Source: Kalaharituber pfeilii (Eukaryota; Ascomycota; Pezizomycetes; Pezizales; Pezizaceae). Taken from it: a stretch of DNA of 64,000 nt. How positions within the stretch are numbered: the stretch's first letter is position 1; each line of letters begins with the position of its first letter. Shown here piece after piece: positions 46,242 through 56,466 of this stretch. Under the pieces are notes generated by a model that saw nothing but the letters and a program-made list of their open reading frames with translations, was not told the DNA's origin and made no database searches. The stretch covers positions 310,001 through 374,000 of the forward strand of contig WHUZ01000058.1 in the NCBI GenBank assembly GCA_015179045.1. The letters run 5' to 3'. The translations under genes were made by a program, and so were the position numbers.

Positions 46242-46305
46242 CCAATGCGACGATTTGTGAACGGACCGCTCAATTCGTGAGAGGTCTGAATTCGTGAGCG
46301 GACCA
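46242..46305 (+). repeat. TTCGTGAGCGGACC units
   Basis: TTGTGAACGGACCGCTCAA, TTCGTGAGAGGTCTGAA and TTCGTGAGCGGACCAGAA follow each other. Same unit type as 41525-41645, 4.6 kb away. Confidence 0.65.
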
Positions 46306-46565
46306 GAACCAGACGATTCTCAACAATTGCATCTATTAATAATATTACAGTATGGCGTACAACCTTCATCGCTATCAATTCATGCTTGTGTGTCTAATCT
46401 ATCCTATGTTATGGGTAGGTGCGCTCGGTCATGCCTTGGCAGCCCTGCCCTGGTCTGGTTCTCCAACAACATTCACACACATATAACACTCGGCCCTGTC
46501 ATTGCCTGCTTATTGTATTCATTTAATTACGCATATATATGTAGTAGTCTGCATTCCACTTGATT

Positions 46566-46620
46566 CTTTTTTTTAATATCATTAATCGCGTGTCGCCCTG
46601 CAGGCTATGGCGATATTCTG
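46566..46620 (-). mobile_element. 55-bp micro-insertion, family A tail
   Basis: CTTGATT is duplicated at 46559-46565 and 46621-46627. Minus-strand hairpin GCCATAGCCTGCAGGGCGAC. Confidence 0.75.
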
Positions 46621-46984
46621 CTTGATTGCTCGGGGGTTCAAAAATGGGATAACTCTAACCCAAGCCTCGGGAATCATGTAAGCGCTTCATGGTGTGAGTC
46701 TGGGGTTGGGACCATGCAATTACTTTCATCCGAGAACACTTGTGCAACATGGAGCGTTGTGTGAGGGAATTAACTGCAGTAGGATTTGTCATGCCAGGTC
46801 ACGTCACGATAGAGTGTTTCCTGGAAAGAATTTATTTTACGCATGCCTCATGTTGGTAGATCATTCAAATTTTAGCTCTTAACCCACTCCTTTCCATTCT
46901 GTATACGTTTCTCCTTAGTTCCTCTATATATCCCCTTGCAAATCTAGTATTACCATCTCCAGCTTTCCTCCGCCTTTTATCAAA

Positions 46985-47058
46985 CATTTTGCATGCATCC
47001 TTATATTAGGGCGGCACGCGAGTAATGAAATTAAAAAAAAAAAAACAAAAAAAAAAAA
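46985..47058 (+). mobile_element. family A tail, hairpin partly missing
   Basis: AGGGCGGCACGCGAGTAATG, AAATT and A's broken by one C. Only CCTTA is shared by the two flanks (before 47000 and at 47059), so the duplication is weak. Confidence 0.6.
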
Positions 47059-47430
47059 CCTTACTATTGAAATCCTCGGAACCTGCAGCTGGGCAAATAA
47101 TATGCATTTATGCTCCCTGAATATCTAGTAATACCAGAAAAAGGGAAAAAAAAAGAATGATAAGAACAACCGCAAAATGCCTATGCACACTGGGGTGTAA
47201 ATATGTATGTTTTCTTTGGACTGTGTATTTCGCGCCAATGGTTTTGCGGTTTTGTGGTTTTGCAAGGTTGGTCTTGGCGGGAGGCCTGACTTCCCGGACA
47301 TTGATCTTAATATTAATTAATTGAAGTGCATTTTAGTTGAATACAGTGCAATTTTTCTCCGATTACGAGACTATATATTTCTTCAATCAAAGCACATCTT
47401 CATATAGCCTACCATCCACAGATTTCACGC

Positions 47431-48866
47431 ATGGACAGCATGGCGCAAACTCGAGTACCAGCCCAGCAACAGCGTGACCGTGACCTGACGGGAAGCGATG
47501 AGTTACTTACTGACGAGACGCTGGATGGCCTGTGGGAATGGTTCTGCAATGTGGCGAATGAAGACAAATTTCAATCACAACTCATATTTGCGAAGCTTGT
47601 CAATGCGGTAGAAAATATGTTCCTCTTGCGCAAATAACCCCTACTAATTATGATACATAGGCTCGGAAACCATATCGCGATAACCTCTCGCTCCCCCAGC
47701 ATTGCGATCGGCTATTCACTCCGGGTACCTCTCACTATGCATCCAGTGAATACACTTCGGGCTACATTGAGGAGCAACAGCACCCAGAGCAAAGTGAGGA
47801 TAAAGTTACCATAGAAGCCCTCAGTACAAAGCTTGCCATTGCTGAAGATTCAGCACATACTAAGCAAATGATCATAAAGTACTTGGAGGGTTCATTGCAA
47901 ACAAAGCAAATGATTGTTAATCAACTTGAGGCACAGATTAAGGACATGGAGCAAGAACTAGGAGAGAACAAACTGAGACACGAGGGTGAAAAGAAGCAAT
48001 TGGAGCTGGACTTGAGGAAGATGCAACAGGAATATTTAGAATATAAGGAGAAGGAAGAAGGTAAAAAGATGCAATTAAAGTCGAAGCTCATGGAAATAGA
48101 TCAAATACTACAGGAATATAAACAAAAGGTCGAAGGTGAGAAAAAGCAATTGGAGCTGGACTTGAAGAAAGTGCGACAGGAATATTTAGAATGCAAGGAG
48201 AAGGGGGAAGGTGAAAAGGTACCATTGGAGTCAAAGCTCAAGGAAATGCATCAAACATATCAGGACTATAAGGAAAAGGTCGAAGGTGAGAAAACGCAAT
48301 TGCAGTTAAAGCTCAAGATTATCGATCAAGAATATGCGCAATACAAAACGAAGAGCGAAAATGAGAAAACAGGACTGGAGAACAGTCTCCAGCAGCTGCA
48401 GGCAGAGCATAACAAGTGCGGTCTACGCTTTGTCCTCAAATCGGAACTAGATAATACGTTCATGAATTATTCATTTCACAAAGGGCCCACCATGCCCGGC
48501 CCATTCGGCTTTGTCTGGCTGCACTTCACAAGAAGCACGACTATTACAAGAAGCACGACTATCACAGCAAGCACGACTTTCATACTTGAAAACCATCCGA
48601 ACGGAATGGTCTCTTTCCGGGCAACCAGCCCATGCGGATACCTTGGTGTGAAGGATGTCGCTGGTCTCAGCTGGGTTAGCGCTCTCGAGCTAAGCTTGTC
48701 ATGTGGCAGCGGCCAGATGTTTCGCCTTCATGAAGATGGCAGGGGAAGGAGGTACATCGAGCCTGTAGATTTTCCGGGGAGGTTCCTTACGGCAGATGGA
48801 CAAACCGATATTGTATTGCGTGAAGGAAAGTCAGCTGCTGCATTATTTTACTTTATTGCTAGATGA
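47431..48866 (+). CDS. 460-aa coiled-coil / beta-trefoil-like protein
   Basis: Exons 47431-47607 and 47661-48866; the 53-bp intron (GTAGAA...TACTAAT...TAG) is phase 0 and removes an in-frame stop. The N-terminus contains LWEWFCNVANEDKFQSQLIF, a short helical region. Residues ~130-310 are heptad-like coiled coil made of ~38-residue repeats (EGEKKQLELDLKKVRQEYLE and variants). Residues ~312-460 are a conserved domain: LRFVLKSELDNTF, GMVSFRATSPCGYLGVKD, GQMFRLHEDGRGRRYIEPVD, FLTADGQTDIVLREGKSAAA, LFYFIAR. The pattern suggests a beta-trefoil (fascin/ricin-B-like). An RSTTIT repeat is inserted in this domain and is absent in the 40534 paralog. No signal peptide seen. Function unknown; oligomerising carbohydrate or actin binder is a guess. 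Confidence 0.8.
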
Positions 48867-51418
48867 AGTTGGCCCTGTTGCATCGGCAGACCTGTACTGG
48901 TGCCACATGGCGGAAATGTTGAAAGGGTGGATGCATAGTCGATGTCCATAGTGTTAATTCTCGATTTTTGGGTGAACGATCCGGCTCCAAGGAAACAGCT
49001 ATAGTGGTAATGGGTCATGTATGTAGCGAACTTCAATCATCATGCGATTAAATCTCTCTTGTTCCGTTCGACAGCGCGACCTTGTATGCAGTCATCAGAA
49101 AATACCGCACTAGCTGTGATTGAAAATGCATGCTAGCGTAAGTAGTTAATTCTTACACCTGCAACAAACTCCGATTGTGTAGACCGTAGTTCATTCTACA
49201 ATGTTCGGCCTTGGCGTTGCCAGTCCACGCCCACACAGCCCACTCGAGACGCAGTCCCACAGCAGTCCCGCACAACCCACAGCCAAGCCAGCCCAGCCGC
49301 CCCTTCATCCGCATCCCCACTTGCATCCTATCGACACGTCTCAGTTCTAAGTCTCCACTATCACCGTCACAACGAACTGCATCTACACCAACGACGAGCC
49401 CACATACAACGGACTCTCAGTAACTTTCTTCACGCCGGCAATTCGCTCCCTCGCAGCCAAGGTAAGTGCTTAATCACCGTTCGCCCTTCCCCTCCCCTTC
49501 CCTTCCGACCTCCTTCTCACCGCTAACACCCCTATTTCAAAGTGGATCACAATGCATCTCCCCACCTTTTGCACGCTCACCTCCACGACCCTTCGCTACT
49601 CCCCAAAGAAGCCTTCACAAATCTCCCTCTGTGCTCCGTCGCTCCACGCGCTCCCCGCGCCCCCTTCTTCCTCCAGGGAAGCCCTTGCCTCTCGGGGCCT
49701 ACAATTCGCCCTTGAGCCAACGATGGCCATGGCTGCATCAGCAACCATTGCCAAGAATACCTCTGCTGTCGCTTGCGGGAAACAAAATGTACAGATGAAG
49801 ACTTGTAGGAATGGTGACAGAATGGTGAGTCCGCGCTTCCATATGCATGCGAGTTGCCATGCAGCGAGGCCGCGTCACGACGGGCGACTATACCATCTTA
49901 TACCAATTTATACTTTTATTTTATTTGAATTTAGGCCTGCAATTACTTTAACATACTTGCATAGTACGTATAAAGCCCTAACCTGAGTTTCCCCTCTCCA
50001 CAGCACAAACCTTGCTCCCCCCGGCAGCTGCAACGCCCATGAAACTCAAACCCCACTCCCCGCTCCTCAAATCCAAACCCAAAAGCCCTCTCTACAAATC
50101 CTACCACCAGGAGCCCCTCGTCGCAATCCCCGGCTTCACTTCTGCTCCCGGACGTGATCAATTACGACATCAAGATGGATATCGATGATCCCGCACTGGA
50201 GCAATGCTTCACGGAGTGCGAGCCGGTGGACATTGATATCGACGAGTCTGAGCATCTGCCCGATCCTGAACCCGCGCTCCTTGCCTCTGCTCCACCTGCT
50301 TACGCTCGCTGCACCGCATTATTTTTCCCAAGCGATCTTTCCCAGAGAAACCACCCCTGCTGTCCGCATATACTTCATTCATAACAAAAAAAAAAAAGCA
50401 TCCTGCTGTTTTTATCAAATTTAATTCAGTGCGATAAGCGGAATTCAATACTAGTGATATTGCAGCAAAAAAAAAGTATATGCCATGCCTATGATGCGAA
50501 TGCGAATTTCATGGAATCATAAAACCCTTCGAAATAATATTTCTAAAGAAGTTAAGGTACAGATAGAAAGAAAGCTCCTTCAATAAACCTCCTCTGCAAA
50601 ATTGTTACAAAAATTCTATTCTGGTAGTTGAGATATTATGCTGTCGTGCATGGTCAATTTTGGTGTACTAGGAACACGCGCGTCTGGGAGCGACACTTCA
50701 GGGTAAGCGACACTCTGCGGGGGAGAAACGTTCATTTACCCCTTAATAGTCATTAAGAGCTTGAAAAATTACTTTCATGGATACGTTTTCCACCCATTAT
50801 CTTTGGCACTTGATCTTCAATCTTCTTTTCAGGTATATAGCTATTTTGATCCGTGAGTTTGAGTTGCCGCAAAAATTGGCTCATCTGAATACCATGTGCG
50901 AAGAGGCATTCTGTCATAAGGGACCTAAAGGGTAGCTGACATGGATTTGGTGATACGGACGTCCCTCATGACAGGTCTCTTTACACATAGGAGTCTCTGA
51001 TACGCCAATTTTTAGGGTAGCTGCCACAGCGTCTAATGTCGATTCGAGTACGAGTATATAAAAATCGTCATTTGAAAAGGATACTTGCCTTAAACGCTGC
51101 ACAAAAAAACAAAAAAAAAAAAAAAAAAAAAAGGCGATTCGAACGCTTTATTTCCGTGCTATCCCTACCAGCCAGCTAGACAACCTTAGCACGCGCCCCG
51201 AGGGGGCGTTTATTCCACTATGTACTCGCAGACTAAAACACAGCACGTTTTGAATTTTTTTGCGCAAAAAAAAAAAAATTCCCCAACTCCGGGCAATTTT
51301 GAGTTTAACAGATGCGCAGGTATACTCCGAGTCCTCAACTATCTTCATGAAGCAACCGGTCCGCGGCGATAAGAAAACAATCTAGAACTTTTTAGCAAAC
51401 TATGAAATTTTCGACCGC
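48867..51418. other. spacer with possible gene remnants
   Basis: 49360-49463 read in one frame gives TVTTNCIYTNDEPTYNGLSV then TFFTPAIRSLAAK followed by GTAAGT, and 49544-49827 continues an open frame ending in GTGAGT. 50130-50340 is open and acidic (DPALEQCFTECEPVDIDIDE). This may be a decayed multi-exon gene, but I cannot assemble or identify it. 50612-50680 is repeat C. A-runs at 50385 and 51108-51132 lack tail hairpins. Confidence 0.35.
50612..50680 (+). repeat. dispersed repeat C, copy 2
   Basis: AAATTCTATTCTGGTAGTTG ... GTCAATTTTGGTGTA, matching 10893-10970. Confidence 0.6.
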
Positions 51419-51700
51419 TTTTTTTTGTTTTTAGTATCATTACTCGCGTGCCGCCCTAGGGGCTATGGCGAGGTTAGGTGCATATGGAAGAAAAGAATTA
51501 AGGAAATAATCTCCGTCACCCATAATCAGTAATAGAAAATAAGTCAATGATAGGAAATAATCTCCGTCGCCCATTGTCAGTAATAGGAAAAAGTCAGTAA
51601 TAGGAAAGAAGTAAGGAAAATAATAGGTGATAGCTATAGTTCCGCCCATTCTATTATATCTACCAGAGGGTCCTTGTCCTTGCTCTTGGGTGGCTCGATT
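51419..51700 (-). mobile_element. LINE 3' end with last ORF2 codons, family A tail
   Basis: AATTTTCGACCGC is duplicated at 51406-51418 and 51701-51713. The minus strand begins within ORF2 (IEPPKSKDKDPLVDIIEWAEL, stop), then 3' UTR with GGAAATAATCTCCGTC repeated, hairpin GCCATAGCCCCTAGGGCGGC and A's. Confidence 0.9.
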
Positions 51701-51914
51701 AATTTTCGACCGCGCGAGGATGCTAGAGCCCGTGTGAGACCGGACACTGAAAAGAAGCGCACAAAGGCAAACCGGGTGCATTTGAATCGTGAAATCTTCA
51801 TTGAAGAATTTTCGCGAAAGAGAAGCAGAAGTAGGTTGAAAAGATGAAGAGGGTGAAGATGACTAAAGGTCCAGAAAAGCTGGTGTCACTGAAACAAAAA
51901 GATATTGAGAGGGA

Positions 51915-51977
51915 TTTTTTTTTTTTTTTTTTTTTTTTTATATCATTAATCGCTTGCCGCCTATGGGCTATGGTGAT
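51915..51977 (-). mobile_element. 63-bp micro-insertion, family A tail
   Basis: GATATTGAGAGGGA is duplicated at 51901-51914 and 51978-51991. The hairpin lost one base (CCATAGCCCATAGGCGGC). Confidence 0.92.
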
Positions 51978-52316
51978 GATATTGAGAGGGAGGAGTTTGC
52001 ATCTCGACAGTATATACGCCTGAAACTGAGTTCCGCAATTTGTGGGGAGTTACGAGTCAGAAGAGGGTCCATTTGCAGTCTCGACCGCATCGATTGGGAG
52101 CTCAATACCATCCTTTGATGGTACTAAAGTTACTAATCAAGAAACACCGACAAGGGCTTCCATTTCCGATAAGGCGACCGAGGACCTTGAAGAGTCAAAC
52201 TAGAGGGTTTGGTATCGAATCCACCTCCAATGCTCTTATTCCAAGCCGAAAATTGGACGCAAATGCCCTTGCTTTGGCTCGCCACACTGCTTAGATATGT
52301 TTTTGAGCCTCTGTGG

Positions 52317-52585
52317 ATGCGTATTGGCATGCACTTCTATGTACTATGTGAGCAAGTTAGGCTTTGACCTATATGCTAGTATATGATTGGATATATGCCA
52401 GAATATGTTGCCCCTCATGTGCTATAAACAGGGGGAAAAGTGTGGAAAATTACTAACCATGTTCTCTCATGCTCTGGCTTTAATTTGAGCCCACTTGAGG
52501 GTCACTGGCATTCACAGTAGCTCTGTACATAAGGGATTTGATCGGTTTCCTGGTGATGATCGGTTTCTGGGTGAAGCACTCTACT
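52317..52585 (-). repeat. dispersed repeat D, copy 2, with terminal block
   Basis: The reverse complement of 52385-52585 matches 13745-13995. 52317-52365 (GCATGCACTTCTATGTACTA ... CAAGTTAGGC) matches the arms of the 14292-14906 element, linking the two repeats into one family. Confidence 0.7.
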
Positions 52586-52590
52586 TACAT

Positions 52591-53293
52591 ACATAATTGT
52601 ACAAGTTCACATCTACATCGGATCTAGAACAACAATAATCCGACACCAGGGGACTACTACATATATCAACTAGCATGCGTCACAAATTCGACGCAGACTT
52701 CTTCATTGGCAGGCTTCAGTTAGTAATCTACGCGCCTCTTTGGCTTTGCCCTAGTGCCAAGTATCAACACCACAGACCCAATATAGCATAAGCATCATCT
52801 CCAGCCTGAGGTGCGTAAGGCAAAGGCCCCCACTGTACAAAACCAAGCCAACATAAAAGACAGCTGAATGACGAACACGGAACGAAAACAGTGGGGTGTG
52901 ACCCTGCTGCCACTAACCTCACTGCACCAATGACAGGAATGCCCCTCCACTAACCCCAGCACACCGCAGCTTGGTCAGGCAATTGTGATGCATGCGATAG
53001 GTAGCTCTACGGAAGAAGTTGAGAAACGATCCGGAAGTGGCTGTACACTGCAAAAAGAGACATTGGAATGATTGCTGGCCTGCTGCGGTTGATATTGCAG
53101 GAGTTACGACTGCAAGGGGGAAATACGACCAGCTCGATTGTAGAGTACATTAAGATGAAAGTACAATTAACAAGCCAGACACTAGTAAGCGTACTCATGA
53201 TTAGGAGGCACCACAGATACTTTGTGTTTGTACGAGCGAGACGAGACACATAGTGACTTTTATTCTTGTTTCTTGCTCTGGTTTGGACGGTTC
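52591..53293. other. spacer, no gene supported
   Basis: No ORF with coding character. The right end carries the duplication TTGGACGGTTC (53283-53293). Confidence 0.4.
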
Positions 53294-53322
53294 GCCATAG
53301 GGCAGCATGCGATTAATGAAAG

Positions 53323-53353
<31 letters not shown>
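53294..53353 (+). mobile_element. 60-bp micro-insertion, family A tail (deleted hairpin)
   Basis: TTGGACGGTTC is duplicated at 53283-53293 and 53354-53364. The insert reads GCCATAGGGCAGCATGCGAT then TAATGA and a long A run. Confidence 0.88.
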
Positions 53354-53356
<3 letters not shown>

Positions 53357-53389
53357 GACGGTTCAGTTCTCTTTCCCACTTTCCATATT

Positions 53390-53770
53390 GTTTTTTTTTT
53401 TTTTTTAAATATCATTACTCGCTTGCCGCCCGTTGGGCTATGGCGAAGTTCTGGTTAAATACATGTTCCGCTAGTCCCTAATCTCCGACATGATGAAAAT
53501 AAAGGAAATAAAATGAATTTAAAGGAAATAAGATGAGCATGGCATAGAATCGATTGCGAAAGTAAATGTGGAGTCACTTGTCCACCCAGTCCAATATTTC
53601 CATTAGAACGTCCCTGTCCTTGCTCTTTGGAGGATCTATTAGATCTTTCTCTCCGCCCGGCCATTTCTTCTTCCAAGTCTTGCATCGGTTGAGTACGTGG
53701 TCGGTGGTCTCCTACTCGTATTTTATCTTCTGAGCGGCAACCTTCCACGCCCTTCAAAAAATACCGTTTA
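53390..53770 (-). mobile_element. LINE 3' end with ORF2 CCHC region, family A tail
   Basis: Minus strand reads DHVLNRCKTWKKKWPGGEKD then LIDPPKSKDRDVLMEILDWV and DK stop: the H and final C of the ORF2 CCHC motif and its C-terminus. The tail hairpin GCCATAGCCCAACGGGCGGC has a fully exchanged loop. The 5' limit and duplication are unclear. Confidence 0.8.
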
Positions 53771-53849
53771 ACCATATCCTAGCAACCGTTGAAATGAACT
53801 AGCAAGGTTGCATCTACCATACCACGTCAAGGCTTTGAGGAGAATGCCT

Positions 53850-55207
53850 AGTGGTATTCGCCACAGTCTTCTAGAACCCCATGACTCTGGACAGTCTGGG
53901 TGATAACCGTGCCGCATTCGGCCATGATAATCGCACTTGGGATAGCGTGCTCGTCCACAGTGTACGGCGCCGTCTGCATCATCTGCGCAGTTCTCGCACT
54001 CGACCCTTGGCGGCCCACTACTCTCCGAGCTGCTCTCATCCTCGATCTCCTGAATCCCCGAGCTAGCAGTTACCGGGGTACCACTTGGTAGTGTGTCGTC
54101 GGCGACTGTCTCCGGCGTTCCGGTTCTGCGACCTTGGCAGATTTCTTCCTCTCTTTCTTGGCTGCCCTTGCCTTACGGCGCCGAGCGGCCTTGGCCAAGT
54201 TGGTCTTCTTAACCTTCTCAGCGAGAAGAACTTCTTTCTGCCCATCCTTGCGAATAGGCGCGCACTTGTGCTTCGAGAGCCTTTTCCGAGATGCGAACCT
54301 GTTCTCACACACATCGCACTTTCTGGTCTGTCCCGTAGGATTCCCAGAAGCGTCTCGTGGGATCTTGAGCTTGTCACACTCCCGACGTCTCTCTCTTGCG
54401 GCAGCGCGCTGCCTCTTCCGTGCAAGGCGCTTTCGTTCCCGATTCGCACGGTTAGATTTCGCTTCCGTCTTCTTTTTTGTCAAAGCAGTCGTCAGCTGCC
54501 GTGCCGTTCAGGACCTCCAGCAAATACTCAAAAGTGCCACCTTGATGGCGGCAATCGTGATAGCCTCGCCCCCGGTACTAGTGCGCACCAGGGCCGTAGT
54601 AGTGAGCGGCACGAGCCGAGCCAGCTCGAGCCAGCTCGAGCTCGAGCTCGACTGATCTTGAGCTCGAGCTGGCTCGAGCTGGCCTGGCCTGGGCTCGAGC
54701 TGGCTCGAGCTCAAACGAGCCAAGATCATACTTGTGTTTTTCTTGACAGCTCGCTAAAATGCTTAGCCAGTGCAAGGTTTCATAAACTGTAAATACCTAC
54801 TATAGTAATAATTAGAGACTTGGAGCTCATTCTGACCTACCAACAACTTCGAAATGCACAATTTAGCTGATAGTAGTGAGAAAGATGAAAATTTAGCTTA
54901 GTTTAGTTTAGTCTGTCAATATTATGATCCAGGCTCGAGCTCACCCTCCAGCTCGGCTCGAGCTAGCTCGTGCCGCTCACTAGGCCGTAGCCGTCTTTAC
55001 CATCATCCCATGGTACTCCTTACCCAAATTTATCCAAGTCACCTTTCCATCTTCATTCTTCGTCGCAACCACCACGTTTGACAGAAGGTCGCTCGCGCGA
55101 ACGAACAACCCCTTTCGCAACATAACGAGAGCAGGGCTTGGTTGTTCAGGCTCAACCATGTTTGGAGTCGCACCACGCAACCTCGTTTGCTCAGTCAAAA
55201 GGACCAA
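53850..55207 (-). pseudogene. zinc-finger protein gene broken by a MITE and a frameshift
   Basis: On the minus strand, 55207-54983 encodes LRKGLFVRASDLLSNVVVAT, TWINLGKEYHGMMVKTAT. The same frame continues after the MITE (ALVRTSTGGEAITIAAIK). A possible 44-bp intron (GTGGCA...GGCAG) leads to 54483-54070: a very basic protein with CDVCENRFASRKRLSKHKC (C2HC finger) and long RK-rich helices. Near 54110 the coding signal shifts frame to an acidic stretch (IQEIEDESSSESSGPPR) and CENCADDADGAVHCGRARYP, KCDYHGRMRHGYHPDC, a cross-brace-like Cys/His cluster. No family recognised. Probably a nuclear nucleic-acid-binding protein, now nonfunctional. Confidence 0.5.
54600..54982. mobile_element. hAT-like MITE, 383 bp
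   Basis: Perfect 17-bp terminal inverted repeats TAGTGAGCGGCACGAGC and an 8-bp duplication GGCCGTAG at 54592-54599 and 54983-54990. Subterminal regions are made of CTCGAG/GAGCTCGAGC units on both sides; the centre is AT-rich. It interrupts an open frame that is continuous when the element and one duplication are removed. Confidence 0.92.
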
Positions 55208-56346
55208 GACAGTATAAATCGTTTCAGTTGCCGGTCTTGGTCAAAGTGTTTTGGAGAGCAAATAAGAGTCAAAGAATACGAGATGATCGAAAAAGGAAGA
55301 AAAATAGAAAAAAAAGGCTCAATGCCGCGCCCACTTTCCATACTAGCGAGACTCGTGCGTCGTTTTACTTGGCTCAGTTCTTGCCGAGTTCGTAGTCTCT
55401 CTCACGCATGCCAGCCGTGCATAATCATAGACATTAGGAGAATATCCGTTCCCACCATACACTTACTCAACAGGATCTATACCCAGGATGAAGGGCAATG
55501 CTCCTACGCAAGGACGTCCGAGACAGTGTTCAAAAGGGCGCGCGTCAGTTTCTTGAAAACCTGTGGTGGTTCGGCACTCACTCAAACTCCCTAACCACAG
55601 CTATCCGCAGTGCTGGTATCCTTTTCCAAGTTGTACTTCGTCCCTGACTTGTTGAAATTATGCGTACACCCGAGTTGCTATCCGCCACTGAGTGGCGAAG
55701 CGCTAGGTACGAAAAAGCCTATTGTATCATTTCTACGATTCCTATTGATTTCATTTCTGCTCATATCTTGACGTAAATATTGTGGCTTGAAGACGAATAT
55801 ACACTATGTCATTCTTTTACTATTGTTAGTTTTATTCTATATTTTGCCACTTATTGGCTATCATTATTCATGTATATAAGTCAGAGCTTCTGGCGACTCT
55901 TCATACAAGATACGAAGTCTGCTACATAATTCTAGAAATTTACTTCATGACTCAAACTATGTTAAAAGCATCATGGGAGGGAAAAACTGCGCTCCTGAGA
56001 TCACTTCATGGCTATGGAAAAAAGGGAACGGCGAAAAGAGATTACATCTCATGACAGATCAATTGTGTAAACTCGCCCTGCGCTGCCACCGGAGATCCCA
56101 ACTGGCAACACCGGACGACTACACTTAATTTGGATGTAGCTAGGCAAATGCTACCGTAAGAATTCGCGAATATGAGATAATATCGGTTAAGTACCCACGG
56201 ATAATACTAACAATGCACAGACAGGGCTGACAACATGTAACTAGTTACTCCATCAATGAGACTATAGATATTCCGTATTTAAGCAAGCAGCTTTTGTGCT
56301 TGATTTTGCGCTCAACGAGAAAGAGCAAAGAGAGAGAAAAAAAAAA
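55208..56346. other. spacer, no gene supported
   Basis: Open frames of 85-150 codons at 55138-55594 overlap the upstream end of the disrupted gene on the other strand and show no motif. The rest is AT-rich. Confidence 0.4.
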
Positions 56347-56466
56347 TCTACAGCACCAAGGATTCCCACGTGGTCACCCACCGTAGTACTAGCTTGGCGA
56401 TCTGAAGCTTAGATATGGCAGAGCGGACGGGATGCCTCGTTTTCTTCAGTCTATGGCCGTAGATGT
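56347..56466 (-). rRNA. 5S ribosomal RNA
   Basis: Minus strand starts ACATCTACGGCCATAGACTG and contains GCATCCCGTCCGCTCTGCCA, AGCTTCAGATCGCC, GTACTACGGTGGGTGACCAC and GTGGGAATCCTTGGTGCTGT. It is 120 nt long with ends that pair (ACATCTACGG / GCTGTAGAT), followed directly by T(10), a Pol III terminator. Internal promoter boxes are present. It stands alone, as dispersed 5S genes do in many filamentous ascomycetes. The bases ACGGTGGG and CCACGTGGG differ slightly from common fungal 5S, so a dead copy cannot be excluded. Confidence 0.9.

Larger units (their letters stand above)
46031..47430. other. spacer with tail fragments
   Basis: Holds a degraded family A tail (46080-46135, minus), an A(25) run at 46211-46234, the repeat at 46242-46305 and the tails at 46566 and 46985. 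47200-47430 is the 5' flank of the following gene; no distinct promoter element recognised. Confidence 0.4.

Noticed and set aside
51130..51190. tRNA gene or tRNA-derived SINE head on the minus strand
   Set aside because: TAGCTGGCTGGTAG and GCGTTCGAATCGC resemble A and B boxes and a T run follows, but the spacing is too short and no acceptor or anticodon stem forms. At most a relic.
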